DNA from: Gongronella butleri
Taxonomy: Eukaryota; Mucoromycota; Mucoromycetes; Mucorales; Cunninghamellaceae
Assembly (NCBI GenBank): GCA_025201375.1
Contig: JAIWZP010000091.1
Coordinates: 16,906 to 80,905, forward strand
DNA: 64,000 nt
Direction: 5' to 3'
The notes below the pieces were generated by a model. That model was not told where the DNA came from. It was given only the letters and a program-made list of their open reading frames with translations, and ran no database searches. Numbering within the stretch: position 1 is the first letter of the stretch; each line of letters opens with the position of its first letter. A program made the position numbers and the translations under genes. Positions 35,116 to 47,024 of this stretch are shown one piece after another.

Positions 35116-36467
35116 ATGTCGTCGCAAAAGTTCACTATTCCCTCCGCCGCTGATGAGGCCCCCACCGGTGCTGCCTTGTACGCCCGCTTCGCCTTGGCCG
35201 GTGCCTTGTGCTGCTCCATCACCCACGGTGCCATGACCCCCGTTGACGTCGTCAAGACGCGCATTCAGCTTAGCCCCGAGATTTACAACAAGGGCATGAT
35301 TGCTGGCTTCCGTCAGGTCGCCTCTGCCGAGGGTGCCGGTGCTCTGCTCACTGGTTTCGGCCCCACCGCTGCCGGTAAGAAATAGGATTCCCCTTCCCTC
35401 CTTTCATCCGGATCATCCCTTGCCCTTTTGTGTGCAACCCAGGGGTTCAATTCTTTAAAAAGAGGGTCAATGGCATGGCATCTCACAATTTCTGGTTTTT
35501 TTCCTTTTTTTACGCAGGTTACTTCTTGCAGGGTGCTTTCAAGTTCGGTGGTTACGAATTCTGGAAGAAGACCTTCATCGACGCCATCGGTATCGAAAAG
35601 GCCTCCGAGAACCGCACCGCCATCTACCTTGGTTCGTCCGCCATTGCCGAATTCTTCGCTGATGTCGCTCTCTGCCCCTTGGAAGCCACCCGTATCCGTC
35701 TCGTCTCGCAGCCTGACTTTGCTGGCGGTCTCCTCTCTGGCTTCACTCGCATCCTGAAGGAGGAGGGTGCCATCAAGGGCTTCTACTCTGGTAAAAATAG
35801 AAAAAAAAAAGATGTTTGGGGTGACTATTCGATGTGTTGACAGGTTTCGCTCACTCTTTTTCTTTTTTTTTTTTCTCGATAGGCTTTGGCCCCATCTTGT
35901 TCAAGCAAGTTCCCTACACCATGGCCAAGTTCGTCGTGTACGAATTGGCTGCTGAGAAGATCATCAACGCCATTGGCAAGCCCAAGGATGAGCTCGCCCC
36001 CGCCACCATCACCCAAGTCAACCTTGGCGCTGGTATCATCGCTGGTACTGCCGCTGCCATCATCTCGTAAGATTTTTTTTTAAAAAAAGGAAATTGGCGG
36101 CAGAAAACAGGAGAGCAAAGCGCTAAATTTCCCATTTTGCTTCTAGTCAACCCGCCGATACCTTGCTCTCCAAGATCAACAAGTCCAAGGGTGCTGAGGG
36201 TCAATCCGTCACCTCCCGCCTCGTCCAAATGGCCGGTCAGCTCGGTGCCAAGGGTCTCTTCCTCGGCGTAAGAATGAAAACAAAAACAAAATTAGCAAAT
36301 GCACGCAAATCATCCAGATGACATGGTGTGACTGACCCTTTTCTTTTTTTCTTTAGCTTGGTCCCCGTATTGTCATGGTCGCCACCCTCACTGCTGGTCA
36401 ATTCGCCATCTACGGTGACATCAAGCGTGTCTTGGGTGCCACCAACGGTGTTGAAATCGCCAAATAG
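35116..36467 (+). CDS. MIR1: mitochondrial phosphate carrier
   Basis: A mitochondrial carrier family protein that imports phosphate into the matrix with protons. Five exons (35,116-35,374; 35,518-35,790; 35,883-36,066; 36,147-36,267; 36,357-36,467) give 315 residues. Three carrier repeats are visible, with P-x-[DE]-x-x-[KR] motifs PVDVVK (first), PLEATR (second) and PADTLL (third, lacking the final basic residue, as is normal for phosphate carriers). Phosphate-carrier marks include [64 protein letters not shown] and [19 protein letters not shown]. There is no cleavable presequence, as in yeast Mir1. Codon use is very C/T-biased at third positions, suggesting high expression. A 60-base pyrimidine leader precedes the ATG. 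Confidence 0.96.
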
Positions 36468-36525
36468 ACGCGTCACTGTAGAACCCCCCCTTCATGATTA
36501 TTATAGAACTTTTGAAAAAGAGAAC

Positions 36526-36531
36526 AATAAA
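36526..36531 (+). terminator. polyadenylation signal of MIR1
   Basis: AATAAA lies 59 bases after the MIR1 stop, in the 518-base convergent interval between MIR1 and the YOS9 gene. Confidence 0.55.
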
Positions 36532-36985
36532 GAGACTCTTTGTGCGAACAGATGTGATGTTTTCAGCATTTCAGGACGATATGGGTGAAAAAGCAAGCAT
36601 GAACCTCTTTTTGCACGTTTTGTAGTGTGTAAGCTCTCGAAACAAAACCAAGCATCCAAATCTCCTGAATGACATTAAGCGCACACACAAGAAAGAAGGC
36701 ATGGCAAAAAGCAGGAGTCAAAAAAAAAAAAAAAGAATTGCTACGATTGTAAGCATTTTCTAAAACAGAGACCATGATTTTAGGCATGCCATGATGACAC
36801 GAGACTAAAATTTATTTTTTTATTGATTTCGTGCGATACACAATGTTCGTTTGGGTGTGCAAGGTAGAAGACACGTCCTTTGAGAATGGGAGGGAAGGAA
36901 AAAGGCGAGGTATGTGGAGAAAAGGGCAAAATACGCAAAAAATAGGCAAGTTGATCTAATGCGGCTCGCGATTCTTTTTTGGTTC

Positions 36986-38746
36986 TCATGGTTGTTGCTG
37001 CGGCTGCGGCGCTTTTGCGTAATAATTCTTTTCGTAGGCTTTTTTGTTCTGTTGCTGGTGATGTTCCTTTTCGGATGTCGATGCTGTCGATGCTGTCGAT
37101 GCGTGTTTTGAGTCGCTTCGTCCGTCGTGGAATTGGGCGGTCTTTGCACGCTTTGCGGCCTGCTGGGCGCCAGGCATCAGCTGCTGCAAAAGGGCCTGGA
37201 CTTCGGCGGACGCCGCCTGCGACGAGCGACCCAGCATTTGGCCAGCCTGATCGACAAAGTAAATCTGGGTGTCCAGCATGGCCTGTTGTTGCTGTTCCTG
37301 GGTCTTTTGCTGTTGTTGGCGGTCTAGCTGTTCCTGGAGCTTGGCAACCTGCTTTGTCAGGCGCTGCACAACCTCCGAAAGGGGCTCGTTTTCGTTGTAC
37401 ACAATGTCATCGTCCTTTTGGCTCTCTTCCTTTGCTGCTTTAGTCTCTTGCGCGGGTTCTTTTGCTTTTTCCGGCTGTTGCTGCGGCACCGCTTCGTCCT
37501 TTGGCAATGGTGTTTTAGTGTCCTTTTGGTCCGTCGGTGGTTGCTGGTGTTCTACAATTGGCGCGTCGTCGTCGTCTTTTTTGGGTGGTGCAGGGTGTTG
37601 GTCCAGCAGCCAGTGTTCTGGCACGATTGGATTGCATTCGATGGTGTGTGCATCATCCTCGTTTTTGTCCGAGAGGAGCTGGTCGTCGCAGAGGCGCGGT
37701 GTGGAGATGGTCATCAGGTAATGGCACGTAGACACCTCTTCAAAGGTAGCGATAAAGTCCTTTGATTGGCGATCGCATTGGTATTGGATGTCGATGGTGC
37801 GCGGCTGCTGCGTGATGTCACACAGAGTGCCGTCGCGCCATCGCTGCACGAGCAATCGCTTGTCGCCCACTTGCCGCAAGTGCGTGCTCACCGTCGCCTT
37901 TGCTGGAGACTCGTTTTCGTTTTCCGCGCCCTTTTCAATAAACGGATTGAGCGAATTGCCATACAGGATCCCGTGCTTGTCAACGGGCGCAACGAGCGTC
38001 ACAGCCGCCTGCTGCCGGTCCGCCTGCTGCTCGTAATGGCCCAAAATGTACGACGTTCGCGGATCCACCACGTATTTGTCATTCATGTCTGTTTTCATCG
38101 GATCAATGTGGAATTGACGCACATGCTTGCGGTGACAGTACTCGTATGTCCAGTAGCCATGTGTCTAACAAATAAAAAACGACGCATCGTGAGCGTGTTT
38201 TATCCATTTTCCACATTTTTCCCCGCTTTTTGTGGCATTTTCTATTCTATTCTCTTTCCCACTCCCTTTTTTACCTGTAAATAGAGGCATTGACTGTCCA
38301 GAGGCTTGAGCAAGTCAAGGCCACGCTCAATGGTGCTTTGGAGGTCCTGTTGCGTCGGATTTGGCGGTTTTTTCTGTTCACGCGCCGGCGACGACTTTGG
38401 CAGCGCGGGGATGGTGCAGAGAAAAGGCTGTCCGGACGCGGTCATCATGGTCACCTGGTTGCTAGCGTCCTTTTCATGGTGTTTCCAGTGTGAGTCGATG
38501 GTCAACTAGTTGTTTTAAAGCAAAAAAAATGCGAATTGTATAAGAAAAGGGCCATTTTTCAAAGAGGCACAACCATGAGGTGGGGTAAGGTGGGTGTCTT
38601 TTTTTTTTTATTACCGCTTGCGACTCTGGTATCTTGTTTTCCGTGAGCTCGAGCCTGTATCTTGGGTGTGCAAGAAAGTCCTCATAGACAAAGGACGACG
38701 CCTGGCTGCCGCCAAGCAGCAGCAGGGCCAGCGATATAGAAAGCAT
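36986..38746 (-). CDS. YOS9: ER lectin of the OS-9/Yos9 family
   Basis: Yos9 recognises trimmed N-glycans on misfolded proteins in the ER lumen and passes them to the Hrd1 ubiquitin ligase. Exons 38,746-38,615, 38,505-38,275 and 38,163/38,164-36,986 give 513 residues. A signal peptide is seen at 1-17 (MLSISLALLLLGGSQAS), followed by FVYEDFLAHPRYRLEL. The MRH lectin domain (about 115-285) has cysteines at 117, 131, 236, 251, 268 and 280 and the sugar-contact set Q138, R243, E263/264 and Y270. The aromatic pair before TYEYC is YW rather than the WW of animal OS-9. The C-terminal third has acidic/Gln-rich stretches and a coiled coil (VQRLTKQVAKLQEQL). It ends in Gln/Pro sequence with no HDEL-type retention signal, so ER retention would need a partner. 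Confidence 0.9.
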
Positions 38747-39234
38747 AGTAGACGCTTTTTTTGTGCAAGCGAGGGAAAAAAAGAGAGAGACAAAGGACAA
38801 ATGAGAGCCAACGACGTGTGGAGCTGGTCTTTTTTTTTTTTGAGTTTCAGTCCCGCCACCTGCATTTTTGCCTACAGTATTGATGAGCGTGCCAAAATGG
38901 CGGTCGCATGCCACTGCTGTAGTACATCACCAGGTTCAAAAAATAAATTCAATAAAATGGATTATTTTTGTGGCTTTTGTCCTCATTTTGTTCACCACTG
39001 CAATGATTGATTACGCATAAAATGGATTTGTGGGGGCAAAAGGAGCAAGGACACTGCGAGCCAAAGGGGCGAGGCGCAAGGCGGTGTTTGAAAATGCGCT
39101 TGAGAGCACAAACGCGCGCACTCCGTCCCTTTTGTTTCTCGATTCGTTGTTTTTCTATTTCTTTTTTTTTTTCTTTCTCCCTTTTTTTCTTTTCCTTTCT
39201 CTTGTTTTACTGCCAGTCCACGCTCCTTTGCACT

Positions 39235-42200
39235 ATGATCATATTCAAGCCCGACTGGATCGTCCATGGAGGCAAGCTGGTGTCTGAAGCGGCGCGTTGC
39301 CTCGGGTCGATCCCTTGTTCCCTGTAGCTAATGTTGCTTTTTATCTTTTTTTTTTTTTTTCATAGAGACTTCGCAGCAAAAGGGCAAACAATGTATCTAT
39401 TCGCTCGACGTGCACCCAGATGGCAAACGTCTTGCGACTGGTGGCATTGGTAAGACGCGTCATGGAGCTCGCGTTGCTTGGTTTGACCCTTTTTTTTATA
39501 TTTTTGGCCACGTAGACACGACAGTCAAGGTGTGGAATACGGACCCAATCTACGACGAGAAGGCTGAGGCGGATCCCCAGTGCCATCGTCTTCTCTGCAC
39601 TATGACGCTACACAATGGTAAAAAACAAAAAAGTGGCTTGAATTGGACGAAAAAAGAGAAAAAGAGAAAAAGGCGCGCGCGCAAAAAAAAAAAGAGAACG
39701 TGCTCATGCTTTTTTTGATTTCTAGGCGCGGTGCTGTGCGTGAGATGGTCCAAGGATGGCCGCTACCTTGCGTCGAGCTCGGACAACGATAATGTGGTGA
39801 TTATTTGGGAATTGGACCGAGATGCGAGCAGTGGCGCTGTGTTTGGCAGCACGGACGTGAATCATGAGACATGGCGCGCTGTAAAGTACCTGCGCGGCCA
39901 CGCATCCGACGTCCAAGACCTGTCATGGTCCTACAACAACCAATATTTGGCCTCGTGTGGTGTCGACGGCTTCATCATCATCTGGGATGCGCGCACCTTT
40001 GGTGAGTTTGAAAAAAAAAATAGAGGAAATTGGGCCACTCACTCCTCCATTTCGTGCGAATTAGAGCAAATCCACAAGATCAATCAGCACACTGGGTTTG
40101 TCAAAGGCATTACATGGGATCCCGTCAGCAAATACCTGGCATCACAGGTAGAAATCGAGACAAAAAGCAAAAAAGGGACAACATTGACTTTTTTTTTTAA
40201 AAAAAAAATAGTCGGACGACAAACGCGTCAAGATTTGGCGTACATCGGACTGGCAGGAGGAGGCGCAGATCGAGGAGCCGTTCCACAATGCGCCTGGCGT
40301 GACGTTCTTCCGGCGTCTCAGCTGGTCACCCGAAGGCAGCCACATTGCCGCCGCCAATGCTGTCAATGGCAATCAATGCGTCGCCGCCATTATCAATCGT
40401 GACAATTGGGACTCGGACATCTCGCTCGTCGGCCACACGCTGCCTGTCGAGGTCACCGTAAGCAAAAAAAAAATAATTTTTTATCAAAACAAAGCGCGTC
40501 TTTTTTATTTATTCTCTTTTTTTCAGTCATTCAACCCCAAAATGTTTTATTTACGTACCGAGCGACGCAAAGGATCCATGAGCGGCGAGGACGACGCCAG
40601 CGCGAGCGAAGCGACGGCGCTGACCAACGGCAAGGACAAGGTGGACAGCGACAAGATGGATGCGGACCCTGAACCAGAGATTGTCGACGTTTGCGCATTG
40701 GGTGGCCAGGATCGCAATGTGTCCATCTGGGTGACGTGCCGCTCGAGGCCCTTGTGTGTTGCCCATGACCTCTTTAGCAACAATGTCTATGACCTGGCAT
40801 GGTAATTTTTCTAGTTTTAAGCTGAAAACAGGCTCACCTACCGATTTTTTTTTTTACAGGTCGCCGTCCGGCCATGAGCTTTTTGCTTGTTCTCAAGATG
40901 GGACTGTTGCGTGCTTGCAATTGGAGAAAGAATTGGGCCCGCCTGTGCCGCAAGATGAAGTGGTACGGCTTGGAAAATGAGAATGGAGAAAAAAAAAAAA
41001 AGCGTCGCTGACAGGCTGACTCTCTCTTCTATTGCACTTTTTGATTAGTTTCGACGACTAGAACAGTATGGGTATGGGCGCAAACACGCCATGTTACCCG
41101 AGACGCCTTCGCAGCTTGACCTTGAGAACCAATTGACCAAGGACGTCAAGTCGACGGCGGCATTGCCGCGACTCGAGAGTCTGATGAGTGGATCGCAGCG
41201 TGAGATCAGCATTGGCAGCAGCAGCAGCAGCATCAATGGCAGTGGCGCAGCCAATCCGATTGAAATCAAGGAGAAATCGCCGTCAATGGATGTGGATGTG
41301 GAGCCTGTGCGCGGTTCGCAGCAATTTTCTTCTTCATCCAGCACCAACACAGCCAGCACGACGGCCCAGGAGCAAAAAGTGACCATCACAAAGAGCGGCA
41401 AACGCCGCATCCAGCCGGTTGCCGTGGTTTCTTCACACCGACCATCGCTTTCCAACACATCGTTGTCTTTTGCATCAGCCGGCGCCGCCAACCATCTTCA
41501 CACGGGGTCGTTGCCGGGAGCAAGTGGTTCGGGGTCGATGCATGCGCCATTGTCCTCGGCGGCGCGTCGTTCTGCCCTAGAAACAATCGATTATGCGCAA
41601 CCTACATTGGATGGCAAGGGCATCCCATCGCTTGCACGCGGAAATAAGCGCACGGCTCGTGACACCGACGACGTGGACAACGACGACGATCCAATGGCTC
41701 TGCATGGCCCTGGCCCCGCTCGGCGCCGGCCAAAATGGATAGACAATGCCGTCCCGCCACCCATCACTGCGCAAATCCACCTCGGAATACCCAAAGTCAA
41801 GTCAAATCTGCTGCATCGCATCCAAGGCAAACACACCGCCGTCATGGAATGCCAAAACCTCACCACAGGTAAAAAGTCCAATTGAGAAATGGGGGGAGGG
41901 AATCAGGAAAATCTCACGATTCCCCCTTTTTTTATTTTTATTTTTGCTGTTTTTTGCATTCTTAGAACCCGAGTGTACCAAGCTGCTACTCAGCAAAGAC
42001 GGCCAGGAGGTCTGGACCGACTATTTACCGCACGCCATTATGCTCATGACCGGCAATCTCCGATTTTACGCCGTTGCATGCGAGGACGCGTCTCTTGTTG
42101 TGTATTCGCCCAGTGGCCGGCGGTATGAAAGCATACAGAGAGAGGGGAACAACAAGGGAGAGAAAGTCCAAGAAAGAAAAAAAAAAGAGAGAGAGAAAAA

Positions 42201-43507
42201 AAGGAAAAAAAAGAAAAAAAAGAAAAAAAAAAGGGAAAAACTCGAGACGCGTCGCGTTTGAACTGACCCCCCTATTTTCCACAGGTTATTACCACCGATC
42301 ATTCTTGAAAGCACGCCTGTGGTGCTGACGAGCAACGAGCAATGGCTATTATGCTTGACAGAGTGTGGTTTTGTATATACCTGGGACATGAAGGAGCAGC
42401 GGAATCATTTGGCCGAGGTGTCGATTGCCCCGCTGCTCCGCGTGGCTCAACTCGCGCATTCGGACGATGACAATGACATGCACGTCGGTCCGAGCCTCAA
42501 GGAAGTGCGCATCCAAGCCAATGGCACGCCACTCGTCATGACCAGCTATCACCAGGCATTTGCCTATCATGTCGGCATGCGCGCGTGGCTAAGAATCAGC
42601 GATGCATGGTACATTCTGTCCGAATTCTGGGGCTCGGGGGCCGCCGACGATTCCATGGACAGCCATCCACTCGGCTGGCTGTCCAGCGCATTGACAAAGA
42701 CCGGCGTCACCGATCCAACACATGATTCGATCAAATCACTCGCACGCATGAGCGACACCATGGCCGCAACCATCACCCTCAGTCATATCGAGGTGATTTA
42801 CCAAGAAAAAAAAAAAAAAGAGAAAAAAAGGGAAAAAAAAGAAGGAAAACGCGAAAAAATAGAATAACGAGGCAAGCTCACGGACCTTTTTCGATCGTAG
42901 AACCAACTCGCTGCTTGCATGGTGCTGGAGTCACCCAATGAGTACCGACAATGGCTCAAATTCTATGTCCGCCGCCTTGCTCAGGACAATGCGCAGACAA
43001 AAGTCCAAGAATTGCTGCAATGGCTTGCTGGGCCGCCCTTTTTGTAAGCCATTCGTGTGCTGAAACAAACGACAAACGAAACAAGCCCATGTTTATTTAT
43101 CTTTTTTTTTTTTTTCTTTTCTTAGATCTTTGGAACAAGGCCAACAATGGGATCCAAACATTTTGGTAAGCAAAACGAGCGAAAAAAAAAAGGGCCAAGA
43201 GCACTGTCCCGTTTCCGCGCTTGACGGAGAAAATTGGGATGCAGCAAGCACTAGCAAAAAACATTGAGCCACTCACATTCGTTACTTTTTTTTATATGTA
43301 TTTTCTTGCCCATTTTCAGGGCGTTTTGTCCAAACAAGAGATTCTGAGAGAACTTCTGCCAATCTTGGGTAAGATGCCAAGGAAGTCCAATGGGCTAGGC
43401 CCAAGGGGGCCAACCTTTGAAGACAATGAATTGACGCTTTTTTCTTTTTAATAGCACAAAATCGACAATTGCAGCGCATTACCACTGACTTTGGCTCATT
43501 GATGTGA
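39235..43507 (+). CDS. HIR1: histone chaperone HIR1/HIRA
   Basis: HIRA/Hir1 deposits H3-H4 outside replication. Fifteen exons join in frame to 991 residues (human HIRA 1,017): 39,235-39,271; 39,366-39,449; 39,516-39,617; 39,726-40,001; 40,065-40,147; 40,212-40,457; 40,527-40,801; 40,860-40,962; 41,049-41,868; 41,966-42,122; 42,285-42,792; 42,901-43,043; 43,126-43,165; 43,320-43,368; 43,455-43,507. The first intron needs a GC donor (G|GCAAG). Residues 1-400 are a seven-blade WD40 propeller starting MIIFKPDWIVHGE and including SLDVHPDGKRLATGG. The Asf1-binding B domain is at 511-526 (QKVTITKSGKRRIQPV). The C-terminal Hira domain (about 650-990) includes LPHAIMLMTGNLRFYAVACED and ISDAWYILSEFWGSG. 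The B domain and C domain together make HIRA/Hir1 far more likely than a generic WD40 protein. Confidence 0.95.
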
Positions 43508-43895
43508 ACGCCGGTCCCCTCCCCCCCTTTTTTTTTACCATGGTTGCGCAACAACCCAACCGTTTTGTCCTGCACGAAAATAAAAACGAGTTGATCCGTT
43601 TGTCTTTTTTTGGGACACAAAAATGGCTGATTGGGCAATGGCCAATGAGCCTTCAGAGTGTAAATAAACTAGAGGGTCCCCGCTTGCGTCACACAGCTGA
43701 AACCGTGCCTTGAAAAACCTTATTGGAGCAGGGAGCGGCGTTCCCATTTTTAGGTCCTATATTATATTTCATTGTCCTCCGCGCGCGCCCCCCGGCTCCA
43801 ATTTTACTTTTTCTTTCATTTTTTATTTTTTATTTTTGAAATTTTTGGTTGTTCCTACCATTTTTTTTTCCTCCATCGATTTTTTTTCCTTTTCA

Positions 43896-45981
43896 ATGGG
43901 CCAGCAGACGAGCAAGCAGCATCTTCCTCTGACATTTGGCTATGTGGCCAATGGGCAGCATCAGCAAGGGCACGACGAGGATGGCGATGTGGCCTCGTTG
44001 CCTGGTGGGGGTCTTGCTGACCATGTTCTTGCGCATCCTGAACAATACAGGCTTGAAATCACCTGTCAATGCAAGCTTGAGATGGATCGTGCCGGCAGCG
44101 AGTATGTTGTTGCGACGCAAAAGCAGACATGTGCCACTTGCCGTCAGTACAAGCGCATGTCTCTGGTGCGGCACGATCTGGCGCGGGACCTGGCGTACAT
44201 TGATGAGACCTATTATGATGCATCGTCGTCGTCGTCCTTGTCGTCCTCACAGGCATTGTCCTTGACGTCCCAATTGCACCATGATGACGACCATGCGCAT
44301 GATGACGACGACGACGTCGACATTCGCGCACATTGGTCCAAGATCACGGTCCAGGAAGTCACCACCAGTGCCCAGCAGCGGCTCCCCAACCCCAATCAGC
44401 TCGCAACAGCCGACAATCAGCACCAGGGCAACCCCGCCCCCGCGTTCCGGGGCGGCCTGGGCTCCCGCCTCGCCGCCGTCCATCAATCGTCCCTCATCCT
44501 TGATCTGTCCAACCGCAGACTCGTCAAACTCAACACCAGCATTGGCTACCTTGCCCACCTCACCAAACTCAATCTGTAAGAGCCTTAATGAGAAACATCG
44601 AAAACAATGAGAAACGGGGAAAAACAAAAAAAAGAAATCATTGGCTCATATTCTCCCCACTTTTTCCCCTTTTTCCCATAAAAAACACAGGTCAAACAAT
44701 CAATTGACAAGGTTGCCGAAATCGATTGGATACTTGAACAATTTGACGGTGTTCAATGCGTCCAACAATCAATTGACGCGATTGCCATTGACGATGATGC
44801 ATATGACCAAGCTCAAGGCGATGAATGTGAGCCACAATCAATTGACGCAGCTGCCGCCGAGCCTTGGTCTTTTGCCGGATCTGATGATCATCATTGCCAA
44901 CAACAATGCACTGACAATGGTGCCATCGTCACTTGTGTACTTGCGCCAACTAATCTCGCTCAATGTGTCGCATAATCCGCTCACCAGCTTGCCTGCGGAG
45001 ATTGCCACGATCAAATCGCTGCGCAAGCTCATCACCGAAGGTTGCCACTTTGTCGATGAATTCCAAGCACCCATGCACCACGACCCGCCATCGCTGCAAG
45101 AATTGTGTGCTCGTCAGATCGTGTCGTCGCCATTGTACACGCAACATATGCCCATGGCACGCGCACCAGACGCATCCGACGTGCCCCATGACGGGCCTAC
45201 AGAATCAATGCCTCTGGAAAATGCGCCATTGCCATCGTCGTCTAGTCGTGCACTGGCGCGTGCGCTTTACCGCTTGCCCGAGCATTTGCAAGCGTATTTG
45301 ATGACGGCACAGGCCTGCAGCTTCTGCCATGGTCCTTATTTTGAATCGTACGTTTCGCGCGGCAGATTCATCGAGCGCCACGCCAACCAGCCTGTGGCCC
45401 TTGAATACCGTCTTTGCTGCGCACATTGGGTCGACGACCAGGACAGACTGTTGACCATGTTTTCCACCCCGGCATCCGTCGCGACCCCGGCCATGTTGCA
45501 CGCAAAGCATGCCAATGACGCCAACGACGCGACTGGAAACGCGTCGACCGCGTCTCATTCGCAGGACATGTCGCCCACGCCCTCCCAAAGATACACTCGC
45601 AAGCGCGCAGCAAGCGATTTGTCCTTCCACGCATCCCTGCCACCCTTGCCTACCCTGCACGTGCCGTCATCCACGTCGCCTTCATCCACATCGTCACATT
45701 CATCCACATCATCCGCATCTACACCCACTTCAACAGACGAAATCTCGTCTTTGGGGGCCTCGCAGCCCCAACCCACGACGTCCACCTCATCCAACATGAC
45801 CAGACGCCTGGCGCACCTCTTGTCGCCGGGCAGCCATCGCGCACAGAGCAGCCCCACGCTCCGTCGCAAAGCATCCGCCCATTTATACCAACAATCGCAT
45901 GACGATGCTGCTTCCTTGGCTGGATCCACGCACCAGCAGCTGAATCACGATCGATCCCCCCTTTCCATGACCGCCTACTAG
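43896..45981 (+). CDS. leucine-rich-repeat protein with N-myristoylation signal and Cys/His module
   Basis: Exons 43,896-44,575 and 44,691-45,981 give 656 residues. The start MGQQTSKQ fits an N-myristoylation signal (Gly2, Ser6, Lys7), suggesting membrane association. Residues 90-170 have acidic and Ser runs. Six leucine-rich repeats of about 23 residues follow at 198-345, of the SNNQLTRLPxSIGYLxNL type seen in Ras-linked LRR proteins. A Cys/His module at 436-472 (CSFCHGPYF ... LCCAHW) may bind zinc. The tail is Ser/Thr-rich with a polar repeat SSTSPSSTSSHSSTSSAST. I know no precise function; a signalling scaffold is plausible. The ATG at 43,896 is chosen because it gives the myristoyl motif and follows the pyrimidine leader. 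Confidence 0.8.
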
Positions 45982-46043
45982 CGGCAACAACAAAAAACGT
46001 TTTTTTCCTCGCGAATTGTACTTTTTCGAATTAAAATATTTAA

Positions 46044-46049
46044 AATAAA
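46044..46049 (+). terminator. polyadenylation signal of the LRR gene
   Basis: AATAAA lies 62 bases after the LRR-gene stop, in an AT-rich stretch. Confidence 0.5.
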
Positions 46050-46200
46050 CAAGCATTTCATTTGTTCCTTTTGTTGTCATGGTCCAGGGACAAGCCGAAC
46101 CTGGGGATCGGATGAAAAGCTTGGCCACCGTCCAGGGGCAAAAATGATGCAGGGATCCGGTCAATTGGGTCAATGCCACACGATTGGCACATGATTTGGA

Positions 46201-46207
46201 TATAAAG
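46201..46207 (+). promoter_or_regulatory. TATA box of the four-helix membrane protein gene
   Basis: TATAAAG lies 133 bases upstream of the ATG at 46,334 and is followed by a pyrimidine-rich leader. Confidence 0.5.
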
Positions 46208-46333
46208 GACCAAAACCCCAAAAGGAGGCGCCTTTCAAAAAGCCCGCCATTCTTTTTTCCTCTTTTTTTTTTTTTTTTTGAATTTCGTTTCTCTTTTACG
46301 TATTGTATTCTACTTCCACTTTTTTTACCCACC

Positions 46334-46628
46334 ATGACCTTTATCGACCACTCTTTTCTCCTTGTAAGTGACATTGGGTGGGCTTTGAGAATAAAAGGAC
46401 GTGACTGGAATAACTCACCGGCTTTGCCATTCCCTACAGCACGCTTTTGTGGAAGGCACGTTTGGTCTGCTGCTACTGCTCCGACCGCAGGCCATCGATT
46501 TTGTGACCATTGATGACGCGACCACGCGATTCCTTGCACAAGGCTGGGGCGCAGCGCTCCTCGGTGCCGCTGTCACAGCCATCCTCGTCTACGGATTGCC
46601 AAATATGTTGCCCTGCAAGCGCGCTGCA

Positions 46629-46675
<47 letters not shown>

Positions 46676-47024
46676 GAGAAAAAATGAAAAAAAAAACGAT
46701 GTATTGTGCCCATTGTCGCAGCACTGGAAACGCACTAAACGCAGACAATGACGTCTTTTTTGTCTCTCTTTGTTTTTTTCGTTCCACTTGTGTTTAGCGC
46801 TTGGGTTCATTGTGTACCATGGTCTGTGCGCCATCATCGCGTTCCAGGCACGCTTGGACGGCCCGATCGAGCCACACATGGCATGGGGCATCAGCATCTT
46901 CCATCTTGCGCTCATGACCCCGCTCTACCTCTGGTACAAAGTCACAGGCGAACAAGTCCATCAATTCATTAAAAAGTCCAAAAAGGAGGCCAAGGACGGT
47001 GGCCGTGCTGTGGGGAGCCACTAA
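46334..47024 (+). CDS. small four-helix membrane protein, 148 residues
   Basis: Exons 46,334-46,363, 46,440-46,629 and 46,798-47,024 give 148 residues. Four hydrophobic segments are visible, around residues 11-27 (HAFVEGTFGLLLLLRP), 45-67 (GWGAALLGAAVTAILVYGLP), 75-90 (ALGFIVYHGLCAIIAF) and 101-120 (MAWGISIFHLALMTPLYLWY). The C terminus is basic (IKKSKKEAKDGG) and probably cytosolic. I do not recognise a named family; the layout recalls small uncharacterised fungal membrane proteins. The second intron begins with a 35-base A run. All three exons join in phase, which supports the model. Confidence 0.72.
46632..46666 (+). repeat. 35-base poly-A tract inside an intron
   Basis: Thirty-five A residues directly follow the GT donor of the second intron of the four-helix membrane protein gene. 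The length is uncertain for sequencing reasons. Confidence 0.85.
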
